Assembly: GCF_053574225.1 (NCBI RefSeq)
Contig: NC_135632.1
Span: forward strand, 48,090,001-48,154,000
DNA length: 64,000 bases
Origin: Canis aureus
Taxonomy: Eukaryota > Chordata > Mammalia > Carnivora > Canidae
Direction: 5' to 3'
The translations under genes were made by a program, and so were the position numbers. The notes under the pieces are model-generated. The model worked only from the letters and a program-made list of their open reading frames with translations, made no database searches and had not been told where the DNA came from. Below are positions 11,267 through 22,795 of this stretch, one piece after another; the stretch's first letter is position 1, and each line of letters begins with the position of its first letter.

Positions 11267-12529
11267 GCTTTTAGAGCAATTCTTTATATAGTATCTTAAG
11301 CTGCTTTTTGGAGTAAAATCATAAACAAATAATTTCTAAGGCAGAATTCAAGCTTTAGAATATTTTCCTTTCCCACCCAGGTCTACCCTACAGAGGAATC
11401 AGCCCAAGGGTTATTTGCAAAACTAGGCCCACACCATACAACATCCATCCCCTTGCAAGAACTGTTTGGATTAGGAATGATACCATTCCCTAAGAAGCTA
11501 ATCCGTAGGCTAGCCACTAGACCATGGCAGCAATGAGGGACAGAGTTATGCTGTCAATGCTGGAGCTAGAGTAGAAACAAAAGGAGAATGATTGAGTCCT
11601 GATAATGAAGGAGCCTCCGTACTACAAGGATGTATCAGGATGGTCTGAGGCAAGAGCTGCCTTGGGTAGAGCAAGCATCTAATTCCCAAATTACATTCTA
11701 GTATTCACAGACCTCCATGCTATTGCCTTGCTTCTGCAAGAGGCCTTCAGGGCAACTCACAGACAACTTCACAACAGTCCCAGTACTAGAGGTAGCCGGA
11801 ATGAGGGCTCTTTTCCTGGCCATGTAAGAACGCTTCACAACAGATTGCTTCCAATAGAAGGGTTCTTACATGGCATGAAACCAGCCATGGCCACCAGAAC
11901 CTGCACCCTCTACCTTGAAGGTTGCTTTCCTCTATCCGTCATCACCATCACATCCTTGACCCATCAGGTGTCCCAAAAAACAGATCTCAGAGATATTCAT
12001 TGAGCAAGGGTTTGGAAATAGAAAAACTGCAAGTAATAAAGACTCCATTTAAACATAGGTAAGTTAAGATGACTGGGGGCTTGCCAAGGAGAGAGATAGA
12101 CTGAAAAGACAGACAGACATTTTGACCCAGTTCTGGAATATTTCTTATAGCACAACATCTAATGGGGGCAATGGAGTTAACATTCAAAATAAAACTCTCT
12201 TCCTATGACCTTCCAATCACCTTTCAACCTGCCCTTCTTGACTAGAGCAATAGTACTTACTCATAAAAGAGTCAATATTAACGTCATACAAGATAATTTA
12301 ATCATAAATCCTGTTTTCACTTCTGTCTGAATGTTGGCTTTCAGTCTTGCCCCATATAATGGGGCATCTGGCCAAATTCACATCCTTCAAACCTTGGAAC
12401 CAGTCACCACAGCCAGGAACATACAACATTATGGTTGCCTGAAGCTGAGTGATTTGCCCAACCCTTTCTTTGACCAGGAACATGGGATACCAAAGGAAGA
12501 AGAGAAAGTAACCACATCTATCTCTACCA
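11267..12529. other. unassigned sequence containing one strong hairpin
   Basis: No gene supported. ORFs of 60-104 codons occur on both strands without recognisable domains. The notable structure is the inverted repeat at 11819-11874, listed separately. Confidence 0.45.
11819..11874. repeat. 56-nt hairpin, 17 of 18 stem positions paired
   Basis: GCCATGTAAGAAC (11819-11831) is exactly complementary to GTTCTTACATGGC (11862-11874). After one G/G mismatch, CTTC (11833-11836) pairs with GAAG (11857-11860), leaving a 20-nt loop. The sequence is not part of any repeat I recognise. It could be a hairpin RNA, a remnant of transposon terminal inverted repeats, or chance. Confidence 0.75.
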
Positions 12530-12660
12530 ATTTCCCCACATATTCATTCTATAAGTATATTCAGTACCTTCTATGGACCAGGCATGGTACTAGGCTCCAA
12601 GCTTGCAATGATGAACAAATTCAATATAGTCCCCACCCACACTGAACTTACAGTTGAGAG
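12530..12660 (-). mobile_element. LINE-2 3' end, antisense
   Basis: 'attcattctataagtatatt', 'ccttctatggaccaggcatg' and 'cccacactgaacttaca' are the reverse complement of the usual L2 3' end, which on the opposite strand reads '...gcctggcacatagtaggtgc' then '...gaatgaat'. Confidence 0.7.
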
Positions 12661-12674
12661 AGTCTAGCTGACTT

Positions 12675-12800
12675 TGGAAACAAGCTAGCTAACATTTCTG
12701 AACATCACTTCTCCCTGTAAAATGACAATAATGATATTTATCTTTCATTGTTGTTGCAGGGAAAATTAGATGCAGCTTCTAGTATTCAGCATTAGTTCAA
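12675..12800 (+). mobile_element. MIR fragment
   Basis: 'cttctccctgtaaaatgaca' followed by 'ataatgatatttatctttca' and 'ttgttgcagggaaaatta' matches the central and 3' core of MIR ('cctcatctgtaaaatgggga', 'ataatagtacctacctcata', 'gttgtgaggattaaa'). Confidence 0.7.
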
Positions 12801-13015
12801 GCTGTGGTGCTGTGGTCAGGGGTGGCAGCTGCAACATCCTCATTACCTCAAATTCTATAGTGAGATTTGGGGTATTGTTCCTGGCTACACAGCTTCCAAA
12901 CTGTTCTTTAGCCTCGCTGGAGATTCTGTGCATAAGCTAATATCTTTTAATAAATTACCTTTCTGCTCAAGCCAGTTTTGATTGTTTGCTATTAAAAGTC
13001 TTAACTGATAAAGTC
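12800..13015 (+). mobile_element. MLT1/MaLR-type LTR 3' end
   Basis: The right end carries 'ttttaataaattacctttct', 'gctcaagccagttttgattg' and 'gtcttaactgataaa'. This is the recognisable polyadenylation and terminal pattern of MaLR LTRs. The left edge is uncertain. Confidence 0.55.
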
Positions 13016-14299
13016 CTTAATAAATGGTAACTATAGTTACTAATCTCTCAGCCTCTTGTCCCTTTATTAAGAAAAGTACAGCTGAGAGCCATGAACAGTG
13101 GGACCAAAAAAAAAAAAAGCAGCCCGAAGAATTAAATATGACCCACGCTCTAGATACAGTAGAAGTTGAAGGCAGCCCCAAGTCTGATGGGCAGGCAGAG
13201 TGAAAAGTCCTTGTCATTTTCCAGGGTCTGGAGGAAGTAGGGAGGCAGTTCTGCCCTCCACACGCAGAGGTAAAACAGTGACTACTCCAAAAGTGCATTA
13301 GATGCTGCTGCTTCAACTCCAGATCGAATTTCAGACACTTTAATATGTTATGGCCTTTCAATTGAGTTCTGTATCTTCAGTGGAACAGGAAAGTAGAGAA
13401 TCTTAGATTTTCCTTGTCGTTCAGGAGACATTAAAGAGAACCATATCCAATCCTTGACCTTCACAGGAAAAGCACAGGACATGATTGGCTCACAGCCTTG
13501 ATCCTGATGGGGCACAGATGGTTTCCAAATGAGGAAAAGTCCCGTAATTTTGCCAAACTGACCCTGACATGCAGCTGTCAGATAGCCCTTAAGGAACAGC
13601 CAGGTCACTAATTAGACATTGGGGCAGGTCACTCTCTGAGCACCTGCCTGAGGGGAGATGCCTATCTTCCTGGAAACACATCTGGCCAGCAGTCTAAGGA
13701 CTTTAGAATTTATCTGGTCTTGTTTCTCTCACTCCACCCTCAACCAACCTCAGAGTCATATCATCCCACTGGGTCATTGTATCTAACAGAGTGAGAGTAT
13801 TAAATACAGTATCTATAAAATACTAAGACAATGTAAAATGGTTAGTCGTAATCTTATATTTAAAGATTAATTTTTTTAATTTTTAAAAAAGATCATTAAG
13901 TACAACTAATTGTATCTTTGCCCTCACTTACCAGAAAGCAGGCTGAGGGTCCAGGTGGCATGTGCAGCAGTCTTTACTGACTTGACCCTCATGGCTTTGC
14001 CTCACCTCTCCCTCCCTATCTTCAGAGAGGTGGGGAGAAGACCAGGAGCAATGACTGCGTCTACCACAGCTCCCACCACCAGGCAGAGTTTACAGAGAGA
14101 TGCAGGGACCTCTTGCCCCAGCCCCAGAGAATGTTGCTCATTTATGATCCTCCTCTGGGCTCCTAGGGGCTGGTCTAGTGACCCAGGGAGAGACTCTTCC
14201 TCAGCACACGGAGCTGTGACCATTCCCAGAATGCTCACACTAGTGCCACATCTGGTATGGCAGGAGTGAGATTCAGGGAAGGTTGGGGTGAGATCATAG
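13016..14299. other. unassigned sequence, no supported gene
   Basis: Several 60-119 codon ORFs lie on both strands (for example 13017-13361 minus and 13910-14269 plus), overlapping each other and lacking domains or plausible splice structure. A 13-A run is at about 13107. No repeat family recognised. Confidence 0.45.
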
Positions 14300-14420
14300 A
14301 GACTCTCCTAAGCACGCATGAGTTTAGAGCTCCATTGGTTGTTACTATGGAGCCATGGAAGGTTTTTAAACAAAGAAATAGAACGTTAAGACCAAGTTTA
14401 AATTCTGACTTAAATTGGAG
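14300..14420 (-). mobile_element. Probable LINE-2 fragment, antisense
   Basis: 'tggagccatggaaggttttt' followed by 'aaacaaagaaatag' resembles the internal 3' region of L2 as read in antisense. Short and diverged. Confidence 0.4.
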
Positions 14421-14449
14421 TGAGTATAACCAAGATTAACACTCCCCTT

Positions 14450-14940
14450 AGTTTGACTAAACTTTAGACAGACTTCTGACTATCGGCCCTGATCTCCCTT
14501 TCCTTAGAGCATTTATTTTTAGAACATTTGTGACTGGAAATTCTTTCTCTGCTCCTTTGAGAGCTAACTCTTCTCCCAGCCAATTACAACCAGGGATATT
14601 GTTCTTCTGAAGGACCTGGAAGTCATCTCTTTGAAATGCAATCCTCAAGAGAAGATTAAAGTCATCTCCCAGTCTCTGCTGGCAGGATAGAAGCCTAACT
14701 CTGATAAACACCAATTAGCAAATACAGACAGCCTAATCACATTGACCAAACTGCCACCTAATGTCCTCCAGTATTTTTCTACCCGGTACTTAAAAACTTC
14801 CATCTTTCGTATCTGTGAAATTGAATTTAATCTTTCTCCCCTATGGCAATAATTTTGATCTTTATTACAGTAGTCCTGAATGAAATCTTCCTGACCTGTT
14901 TAACTTCATCAAGTGTGATTCTTTTTTTTTCCCTGACAAA
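14450..14940 (+). mobile_element. Possible solo LTR
   Basis: Overall layout resembles an LTR: a TATA-like 'cccggtacttaaaaacttcc' (14782), possible poly-A signal context near 14820-14850, and a T-rich end at 14921-14930. No terminal duplication was found, and it is not named. Confidence 0.35.
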
Positions 14941-15709
14941 GGTGGGCAAAGAAGCCATTTAGAAGCTGTTATAGTTTTCCAAGAGAACAGAAAAAAGCAA
15001 AGACAGTAGAGCTAGAAAGCATGGTTTGGATGTTGGAGAAGAGAGTAAAAGCAAATTTAAAAGTTAAAGCAAATCTCCACTATCCTTAGCTTCTAGGCTC
15101 TAATACTGCCATCTCACTCCTGGCATAAAGGACAGTAAAGAAACTGAGCTGGGTTGGAAAGACGACATGGAGAGCTCATTTTTTACTCTGCTGGTTGAAA
15201 TTTCTGTTAGACAGATGTTGAACACACAGTGTTGGAAATGAGGCAGGGTTAAGGGTACAATATTATATTTATTTCTGTTCTTCAAGATAAAATATATATT
15301 TTTAATCATTATGAAGGTAATACACATAGTAGAAAGTTGGAACACAGATAATTAAAAAGCAAAAAACAAACAAAATACCCAGATGTTCAATGAAATAGCA
15401 GCCACTATTCCATTTAGAGTAGTCTGTCCCTGAGGGGTTCATGGGCTGGAAGGAAAGAAGTAAGAAAATGGATTGTTTGTAGCTAAAATGACGATTGCTA
15501 TGAGAGGGTTTTAGGCAGTTACTGTAGGAGGCCGAGGGGTAGGCAATGACCCTGGGAGGTAGAGGATGGGGAAACAGTCACCAGAAATGTCACATTTGAG
15601 CTATAGTTTAAAGTATGAGTTTGACAGTTGTAAAGTAGGAAGTTTAATGAAGAGAATGGGAAGGTAAGCCACTGGCTGGGAGAAGACACTTTCTCTAGAA
15701 CATCCATCT
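14941..15709. other. unassigned sequence, no gene
   Basis: Ordinary sequence with short ORFs only (60-80 codons, minus strand) that lack motifs. Confidence 0.45.
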
Positions 15710-16025
15710 AAGAATTCATATCCACGATTATAAAGAACTCCTACAAAGCAATAAGGAAAAGCAAATAATCTGATTCTGTAAATGGATGAAATACTTTACA
15801 GGTACTTCACCAAAAAGGTACTTAAATGGCCAGCAAAAACATTAAAAGGTGCTCAATTGTACTAGCTATTGAAGAAATGCAAATTAAGTCCACAATCCTC
15901 CATCAACACACACCCACCAGAATGACTAAAATTAAAAGTCTCAAATGGGGCTGCAGAGCAAACAGAACTCTTAAACTTCTCTAGTGGGACTATAAATTGG
16001 TAAAGCAACTGTAGAAAACCATTTA

Positions 16026-16226
16026 TTTTTTTAATTTTTTTCAAAGATTTCATTTATTTATTCATGACAGGCAGAGAGAGAGAGAGAGAGAGAGAGAGGC
16101 AGAGACACAGGCAGAGGGAGAAGCAGGCCCCATGCAGGGAGCCCAACGTGGGACTCCATCCCAGGTCTCCAGGATCACACCCCAGGCTGCAGGTAGCACT
16201 AAACCGCTGAGCCATTAGGGCTGCCC
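16026..16226 (-). mobile_element. Carnivore SINE, antisense, 14-bp target-site duplication
   Basis: Plus strand shows the T-rich tail, (AG)n tract at 16072-16097, 'aggcagagggagaagcaggc' and 'aaaccgctgagcca' (A-box complement). Flanked by a perfect TAGAAAACCATTTA repeat (16012-16025 and 16227-16240), joining the two halves of the ancient L1. Confidence 0.95.
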
Positions 16227-16598
16227 TAGAAAACCATTTAGTAGTATCTACTAAAACTGTTAAATGCCAATCTGTGGCAGCAGTTCTAGTCATACAAATC
16301 CAAAGGAGAATGTGTGTTTACAGAAAAACATGAAAAAAAAAAAAAAACATGAAAAAAATGTTAACAGCAACAAAATTCCTAATAGTCCCAAATTGGAAAA
16401 ACCTAATGTCCATCAAGAGTAGAATGAATAAAAGTGTGATACATTAATTATACAGAGAGGGCAAGAGAGAGAAAACAATAAAAACAGGAATTGACTACAA
16501 GGACATGTCACAATATAAATAAATTTCACAAACATCATATGAGAAAAATAGACAGCCATAAATAGTATGTATTGAATTATTGTGACATGGGAAACAGA

Positions 16599-17156
16599 TG
16601 CCGAAGAAAAATTATTAAATTCCCTTACTACCTACAGCCCAGTGACAAGTCCTTGAAACAGGCAGAGTGACCTTTCTCTAAGGACTCAGCTGCCTCTATG
16701 TTAATACTTTCCTAAGGAAAACAGGTAATCTTAGCCCAACACCCAGGATCCTGTAAGTCTACTTCAACATATAAAAATTCATTTGGAAACTTCCTTTATC
16801 TCTACCCTCCCCAGGATACACGTTGGTGATCATCCCCCAAGCATATGACCCACTGATAGACATCTGAAGGGTCTCATGACTCAGGTTTTGTTATACAGTA
16901 ATAAGTGACTTTCCTAACAATAGCTAGCCCCCTCAAGGTCCTGGAAACCTTGTTTCCAACATCCCCTAGAGACTTTGTTATCCCTAACCCCCTCCCAACT
17001 GGAAAGTATATAATAGGCCCCTCCTCATGATCTCAGTACAGCTCTTTCTGCCCATGGGTCCAGTCCTCGTGCTTTAATAAAATCACCTTTTTGCACCAAA
17101 GACGTCAAGAATTCTTTCTTGGCTGTTGGCTTCAAACCCTTACGTTTTTCCTACAT
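16599..17156 (+). mobile_element. Solo LTR of gammaretrovirus-like (ERV1) type
   Basis: About 558 bases starting TG, with a TATA box 'gtatataatagg' (17006), a CCAT/CCTC promoter context, a poly-A signal 'ctttaataaaatcacctttt' (17073) and a following 'agaattctttcttggctgtt' U5-like region. A short direct repeat CAGA (extendable to CAGAT) flanks it at 16595 and 17157, and the ancient L1 continues on both sides. No gag, pol or env sequence is present, so this is a recombination-derived solo LTR. The exact last bases are uncertain. Confidence 0.75.
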
Positions 17157-17410
17157 CAGATTCCCTTTACATAAAGTTAAAAACCAGTCACAGTTAATGT
17201 ATGATGTTATAAATCAGAATGTCAGATATTCTGGGGGGCAGGAGATTACTGAAAGGGGGCTCTAGGGATTTTGAAGGGGGCTGGCCTTGTTCTGTTTCTT
17301 GATCTGGGTGCTGGTCACTACATGGGTTCATTCTGTGAAGATCCATCAAGCTGAAAATATATAATTTGTATGTTTTCCTGTATGCAGATTACACCTCAGT
17401 AACATTTACA

Positions 17411-18604
17411 TTAAGCAAAAGAGAAGCAAGGGGGGGCTCATTTTGCCTGAAATGAAAGTTGCATGGAGAGAAGTTGGCTCCACAAACCTTGTATTTCATA
17501 ATCACCTATACAGTCTGCTTTTAAAAGCCAAAGACTAGAAAGAAAGGTGAATGGAGGAGCAGAAGTCTGAATTCCTCAAAAAGGAACAAAGACAAGTCAG
17601 TGAGAAAGAATACAAAAGGAAAATGATGTAAGAAATTAAAACAAAGGGGAAAAAATACTTAGAAAGGCTGCAGACTAGAAATGGACTGAGAGAAGCAGGA
17701 CAGTGACTTGACAATCATAGCATTTTTGTTTTCTAAATTTCATGTGAGAAAGAGTGTAATCAAGAATATTTAGAATGCTTAGCCCTACAAAGATCTTAAT
17801 TGTTCTCTCTGCTTGTTTCAGGTGGAGCTGGTACTACATTCTGAGGCAAATGGAGTTTTTCCTGAGATTCTTCAATCAGGAAAGGAGAGAGGTCAAATAA
17901 GAGTCTAAAATTCTCAGAACCGAAGGAAATCCTCCCACTGTTCTCCGCCATTCCCTCCTCTCCCACTGACCCCTTACCTCATTACTGCCTCAGTCTGCTA
18001 AATATCCACCTTGCCATGCCCACCTGGCTGCCTCTTTCCCTCCACCTCCCTCCTTGCTGCTTAACCATCAGTTTTTCAACTGTCTCCCTGTCCCACAAAT
18101 GCCTTCACAGGAAAGGCCAGAGGCCCTGGGCTCAGTGGCTGGGGTCTCCACCCTGTGAGCTCTGACGGAATTTTAGTGCAATCCAGCATCGTTCATCATT
18201 GTCAGGTCTCTGTTGCACTGAGAGATCGCCACAGCAAGTGCAAATCCACTGTTCAGACATCAGATAGGCAAGTTGTCTTCATTTCAGATTCCCAGAAAGG
18301 TGACAGTTCTTCTCCCAAGTTAAAACACTTCAGGTCAGAAGCCAGGACACATGAGAAATCCTTGTCTTTTTCCAGGCCCATGTTGGCTTTGGAGTAGCTG
18401 GAACCAGGCCCTGAGGTTGTGGCAAGGAATGCAGCTTTCTCTTACTTGGGCAAAAACTATGCAGAATCTCCTATAAAGGAATAAGCTTCTCTTCGGAAAT
18501 GTGGGTATTTCTGCCCCTCTTTGGCCCCATAGGTTGTAGAGACTCACTGTTAGCTCAAAACAACCCACCTTATGGATCATGAAATCAAAAGAAGTGAACT
18601 CCAG
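17411..18604. other. unassigned sequence, no gene
   Basis: Includes a C/T-rich stretch around 17930-18110 and short ORFs on both strands (18155-18397 plus, 18335-18619 minus). None shows a domain. Confidence 0.45.
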
Positions 18605-18800
18605 CTCAGCGACTTTCAAAGTGTAGTCTCCGGACTAAGATCAAAAGCTTAGACATGACCTTGGAGTTTATTAGAAATGCAAATTTCTGGTCCTCACCCC
18701 TAGATTTACAGAATCAGAAACTAGGGATGGGGTCAGGCAATCTCTGTTTTAATGAGCCCCAGATGGTTCTGTGCAAGCTTAAGTCAGAGGAACACTTATC
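18605..18800 (+). mobile_element. MER5A-like hAT (Charlie) DNA transposon remnant
   Basis: Clear block-by-block resemblance to MER5A: 'actttcaaagtgtagtctcc', 'ttattagaaatgcaaatttc', 'ggtcctcacccctagattta', 'agaatcagaaactagggatg', 'gcaatctctgttttaatgag'. MER5A is a non-autonomous element mobilised by hAT transposases and long extinct in mammals. Confidence 0.85.
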
Positions 18801-20259
18801 AAAGAGTAGACTTGGATGTTACTTCCCACTCCTCTGAGCTGGATCTTCAGAATTTCTTCTGAGTAATGGGGGCTGAGGAATCCTAGATTAGATCTCTGGA
18901 GGAGGCTCTCTTTCAGCTTTAATATCTGTGATTCTAGAGCTTCAAAGTACTCTAATGCTTCTCTTAGGGTACAGCTAGCAAGAGTTCATTTGTTATTCAA
19001 GCCAGGTGCTGATTATACAGCCCCAGGGATTTATTTGAGTCATTGCCAGAGCAGTTGAGAGACAAGAAGGGATAACAAAACATTAAGATATCGTAATGTC
19101 CTACAGAAACAGGTGAACCCTTCTGAGCCTCCACACTTGTCCCCTAATACAGATGCGGGACATGCTATATAGCACCAGCCATGGGACATGGAAAGAGGAG
19201 AAAGAGATTCCCTGTTTTGCAGAGGGATACCTCAGAACGAGTCACAGAAAAAGCAGGCTTCTGGGATTTCTCTGCCTCTGTTGTTCTAACCACCATCTAC
19301 TCTCATGTCCCCTAGACCTGTACCCCTAAAGCCAGCCTATTTAAAATAAATCTCCCACAGTCTGTTCAAAAGAGATTTGTTCTCCTGAATTTGTCCCAGA
19401 CTGAAAACTGCACACGTCCAAGGTTTAAGAGCTTATGTTAGGAGAAATTGAACATTATCTCAGGATAATGTTTTCCTACTGCTACTTAAATTTCCAGAGG
19501 CATTTACAAAAATTAAACTTCAATGGGAAGCCAAGTCCTTTATTTATGAAGCCAGCAATAGACATTGATCCTGTGATAATGTTATTATTTTTCTTATTGC
19601 TCTTGTCCATGTGCATTTCATCATCATTGGGTTGGATGAGTATAGGGTGGCATGGGGATAGAATGTTTATTGACTTGCAGTTTCTTGGTGCTTTAAAAAA
19701 GCCTGTGGTTCTGTCTCAAGGCCTTTAGAAAGCTAGTTATGCACAAACACATATAAGCATATTAAAGCTCTTAGTTAATTGGCGTTTCTAATACTTGCTT
19801 CTTGGATTTTTTTTAAATGTCCCACTTGGATATTTTTTTATATGGCCAGCATTTTATTAACACTTATAGAAATTAGTCACACATCTTGAAGTTAGATTAA
19901 ATGACACCCAAGCCATTTAGCCACACAGGTGAGGCCAATGGACTCCTTAGTCTTCTCTATATACTAGGCAAATGGGGCCAATCACTTCATTTATAAGAAT
20001 AGACTTGGCCAAGAACTTTAGAGGATGCTGACTCAGTCTGGACCCAGGCGCAGAGGAGTTGGGCCAGACCAGGGGAAATGAGACCATTATGTCCTGCTGG
20101 TCTAAGCACTAAGGATGAGCATTTTGAAGTCCTGAGACGTTCTCCTCCCCCCATCTGATACACGCATCTGGAGTTCAGGCTGCTGTCTGGGTAACAGGTA
20201 TTGAGCAAGTGGTTTGGCCTCAGGTGAGGGAAGGAGAAATAGCAGTGGCCTGGCAAATT
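18801..20259. other. unassigned sequence; 19430-19790 looks non-repetitive
   Basis: No gene seen. The AT-rich block at 19430-19790, with 'tttaaaaaagcctgtggttc' and 'cttagttaattggcg', contains a 97-codon ORF without recognised motifs and may be noncoding conserved DNA. The rest is featureless. Confidence 0.4.
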
Positions 20260-20930
20260 AGAACATGATGTCCACAGCAACACAGAGATCCCTGATTGAC
20301 ATTCAAGGCAGAGCTGTTCTCTGCAAGGTCCCTCTTCCTACATGCTGGCTCTCCTCCCTAGTCTTTTCAGGGTACCAAGGCATCAATCTTTCTTCTATGG
20401 AGTCAACCCTACCCTCTCAATCACATTTTCCCCAAATCAAGTCTCTCCCACCTTAAAAATATCTTCCTTCCACTCCATGTTTCCTGCAGCTATAGCCCTC
20501 TCTCCTCCTCCTCACACACAGTTTTCCAGAAAGTTGTCTATCCTTGTAGTCTCCATATGCTTCCCTCCCACTTACTCCTCAATTCATTCCACTCTGTTTT
20601 CCACCCCCTATTGCAGGCTTAAAATAGCCTCTGTGATTATCAGGTGACCTCTCTGTTGCTGAAATCCAAGGACAATTTTCAGTCCTCATCTTATTTGCAC
20701 CTCATAGTGAGGACTACTCCCCTTACCTGGAATCATCTGGAATCTCAGGACTCTGTCACCTGGTTTTCCTCCCACCTCCTTGGCTCTTCTATTTCCTTTG
20801 TAAGCTCCTCCTCCCCAACCAACATGCTAGAGTTCCTACAAGCTCTGAGGATCACTCTTGATTATTCTCTCTCCCTTACCCCCATCAAAAACATGACTAA
20901 ATAGGTTCATTTGGGCCCTGTGATATTTGA
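20260..20930 (+). mobile_element. LINE-2 internal fragment with reverse-transcriptase remnant
   Basis: The plus-strand frame at 20644-20904 still gives VTWFSSHLLGSSISFVSSSS, resembling the L2/CR1-clade reverse transcriptase segment that follows the motif A region. Upstream blocks ('ttccagaaagttgtctatcc', 'caattcattccactctgttt') match the preceding L2 ORF2 text. Stops and substitutions, including loss of the catalytic motif A aspartates, show it is an inactive fossil. Confidence 0.7.
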
Positions 20931-21789
20931 TTATTCTGTCCACTGCTGGAATTATGTCTTTAACTTGTGGAGAGTTGCAGGAGCCATCTGCAGAACAAAG
21001 AAAGAATTTGCCTAAGATGACATAGGCAAATTAATGACCACCAGACATGCTGGACCCTGGTGCACTGGTGTTTCCTTGTCACCCTAATACAACCATACTT
21101 TATCCAGAAGAGCCAGACATTAATTATGGATCTATATCATCTGTCATCAAGATATTGTTGAGGAAGAATAGGGGCATGTAAGATCCCTTACGCAGGAATG
21201 TGCTTGAGTTTGCAGGTTTAGAAAAACGGAAATAAGATTCCAAGTGTGTCCTGAAAAGACCTTCCTGAGGACCAGTCTCCTGGGAACTTAGCAAACAGTG
21301 AACCTCCAACTCTCTCCATCTCATCTGGGTAACAGGAGGGAGCTGATGACAACTGAGGAGGGAAAGAGGGAGAAAGCAATACTCAAACTTCAAAGGTTTG
21401 GATACAGTTGTCAGCAAGAGGTGAGAACAGCAGATGAGACAGCAACACTCCCTGAAATAATCAATCTGTAAGGACTGTCATGTGAAATGCAGAGCAGACT
21501 TGTTCTGAGTGGTTCCAGCAGGCAGAATTAAGACTCAAAAGAAAAAGTTACTGGTAGACAGATTTCAGCCCACTGAAAACATCTTTGGGAGCTGTCCAAA
21601 GTGCCAACTGAGGGAAAGGGCAGGAGGGACACTCCTGTCTAGGTTACATATCACTTTCTTATGGGCAATTTCACCCAGATTCTGCACGAGGTGAGCAAGA
21701 TAAAACTAGATCTGCTTTTCCTACCATGCCTCATGCTTATGGCTACAACAGTGCTGGGTAGCCTCACCTCGTCAACAACAGTAAGGGAC
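20931..21789. other. unassigned sequence
   Basis: No gene or repeat family recognised. A 97-codon minus-strand ORF (21124-21417) has no motif. Confidence 0.45.
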
Positions 21790-21889
21790 CAGTGGACTAA
21801 TTTAAAAAGTGGAACTTTAGGCTCACAGAAGTTAGGTAGGTGATCTTGATCACACAGCAAACTAATGGAGGATCCAAGATTTCATTTAC
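21790..21889 (-). mobile_element. Possible MIR fragment, antisense
   Basis: 'ggctcacagaagttaggtag', 'gtgatcttgatcacacagca' and 'aactaatggaggatccaaga' follow the MIR antisense order (clean-up of 'gaagttaagtaacttgccca', 'aggtcacacagcta'). Confidence 0.5.
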
Positions 21890-22159
21890 CCACTCAACAC
21901 AATGTTATGGAACACTATTTTGTTGTGCATACTGTGGTAAGCATGGTAAATAGAGGTTAGAAAAGTAATCCCATGTCACCAACGACAAAGAATGGAGGAA
22001 GAGATATTCATGTAGGCTCATTAATACAGTGAGATAAGACAGAGGTTGATAAGTCCAGGAGGCTATTGTACAGAGATAAGGGACTCCTAACCTGCTCGAA
22101 AGGAAATAAGTCCTCAAAGAACATGTGGCCAAAGCCAAGTCTTGAAAAATTAGTGACTA

Positions 22160-22162
22160 GAT

Positions 22163-22205
<43 letters not shown>

Positions 22206-22228
22206 TGTATGTATTTATTTATTTATTT
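22160..22228. repeat. (TTTA)n microsatellite in a SINE tail
   Basis: About 70 bases of mostly uninterrupted ATTT/TTTA units with two variant GTATGTA positions. It is the expanded A-rich tail of the antisense SINE at 22162-22371. Confidence 0.95.
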
Positions 22229-22371
22229 ATGACAGAGAGAGAATGGCAGAGACACAGAGGGAGAAGCAGGCTCCATGCAGGGGAACCTGACATGGGACTC
22301 GATTCCGGAAGTCCGGGATCATACCCTGGGCCAAAGGCAGATGCTCAACCGCTGAGCCACCCAGGGATCCC
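22162..22371 (-). mobile_element. Carnivore SINE, antisense, expanded tail
   Basis: After the (TTTA)n tail come 'gagagaatggcagagacaca', 'gagggagaagcaggctccat', 'gctcaaccgctgagccaccc' and 'agggatccc', the reverse complement of the SINEC order. A perfect 10-bp repeat AGTGACTAGA flanks it (22152-22161 and 22372-22381). Confidence 0.95.
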
Positions 22372-22424
22372 AGTGACTAGAATTTACCAAAGTGAAGAAT
22401 AGGGGAAGAGGGATGCTGTTGGTG

Positions 22425-22795
22425 CTCCACCAAGATCTCCTTTACCAGGGTAGCATCCCCATTGCCCAGCTGTGTGTTTCACACCTGCCCCCTTATTGAA
22501 ACAATTACTCCTGGGCCATTGGGAGACACCTAATCGAGAGGTTATATGCCGTATCCACAGGAATAGCCCCTTTCCAATGACTGACTGAAACCAGGGCATC
22601 AGAGGCTCTTCCTGAAATTGGGACAATCTCTATGGTGCAATTAACATTCAGAGCTCCCTGTTGGATCAGTTGAGATTACATTCTTGCTTAGTTCCTTCCC
22701 CTACCCTATTGTGTTTCTTTTTCTTCCCTTCTCCTGAGACTATTCCTTTAAGAAATCATAGGAATCTCATCTTCCTCTTTGTTTTCTGGGAATCC
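22425..22795 (+). mobile_element. Probable ERV-L-type LTR inserted in L2
   Basis: This 370-base block interrupts an otherwise colinear L2. Its right end 'tttgttttctgggaatccta' then 'cctaagcc' resembles the end of ERV-L-class LTRs ('ttttggggaatcccaaccta'). No family named and no clear short duplication. Confidence 0.4.

Larger units (their letters stand above)
15710..17410 (+). mobile_element. Ancient L1 (L1ME-like) split by a SINE and an LTR
   Basis: L1 ORF2-end text runs from 'tataaagaactcctacaaag' (15730) through 'aatggccagcaaaaacatta', 'gaaatgcaaattaagtccac' and 'cctaatgtccatcaagagta' to 16598. It resumes at 17157 with a 3' UTR ending 'attacacctcagtaacattt' (17388). The reading frame is destroyed by stops. 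The SINE (16026-16226) and LTR (16599-17156) are younger than this host. Confidence 0.7.

Noticed and set aside
13017..13608. Two overlapping minus-strand ORFs (114 and 86 codons) as possible exons
   Set aside because: No domain, no consistent splice signals, and one passes through a poly-A run on the plus strand; likely chance.
18155..18619. Opposing ORFs of 80 and 94 codons
   Set aside because: Overlap on opposite strands without motifs; composition ordinary.
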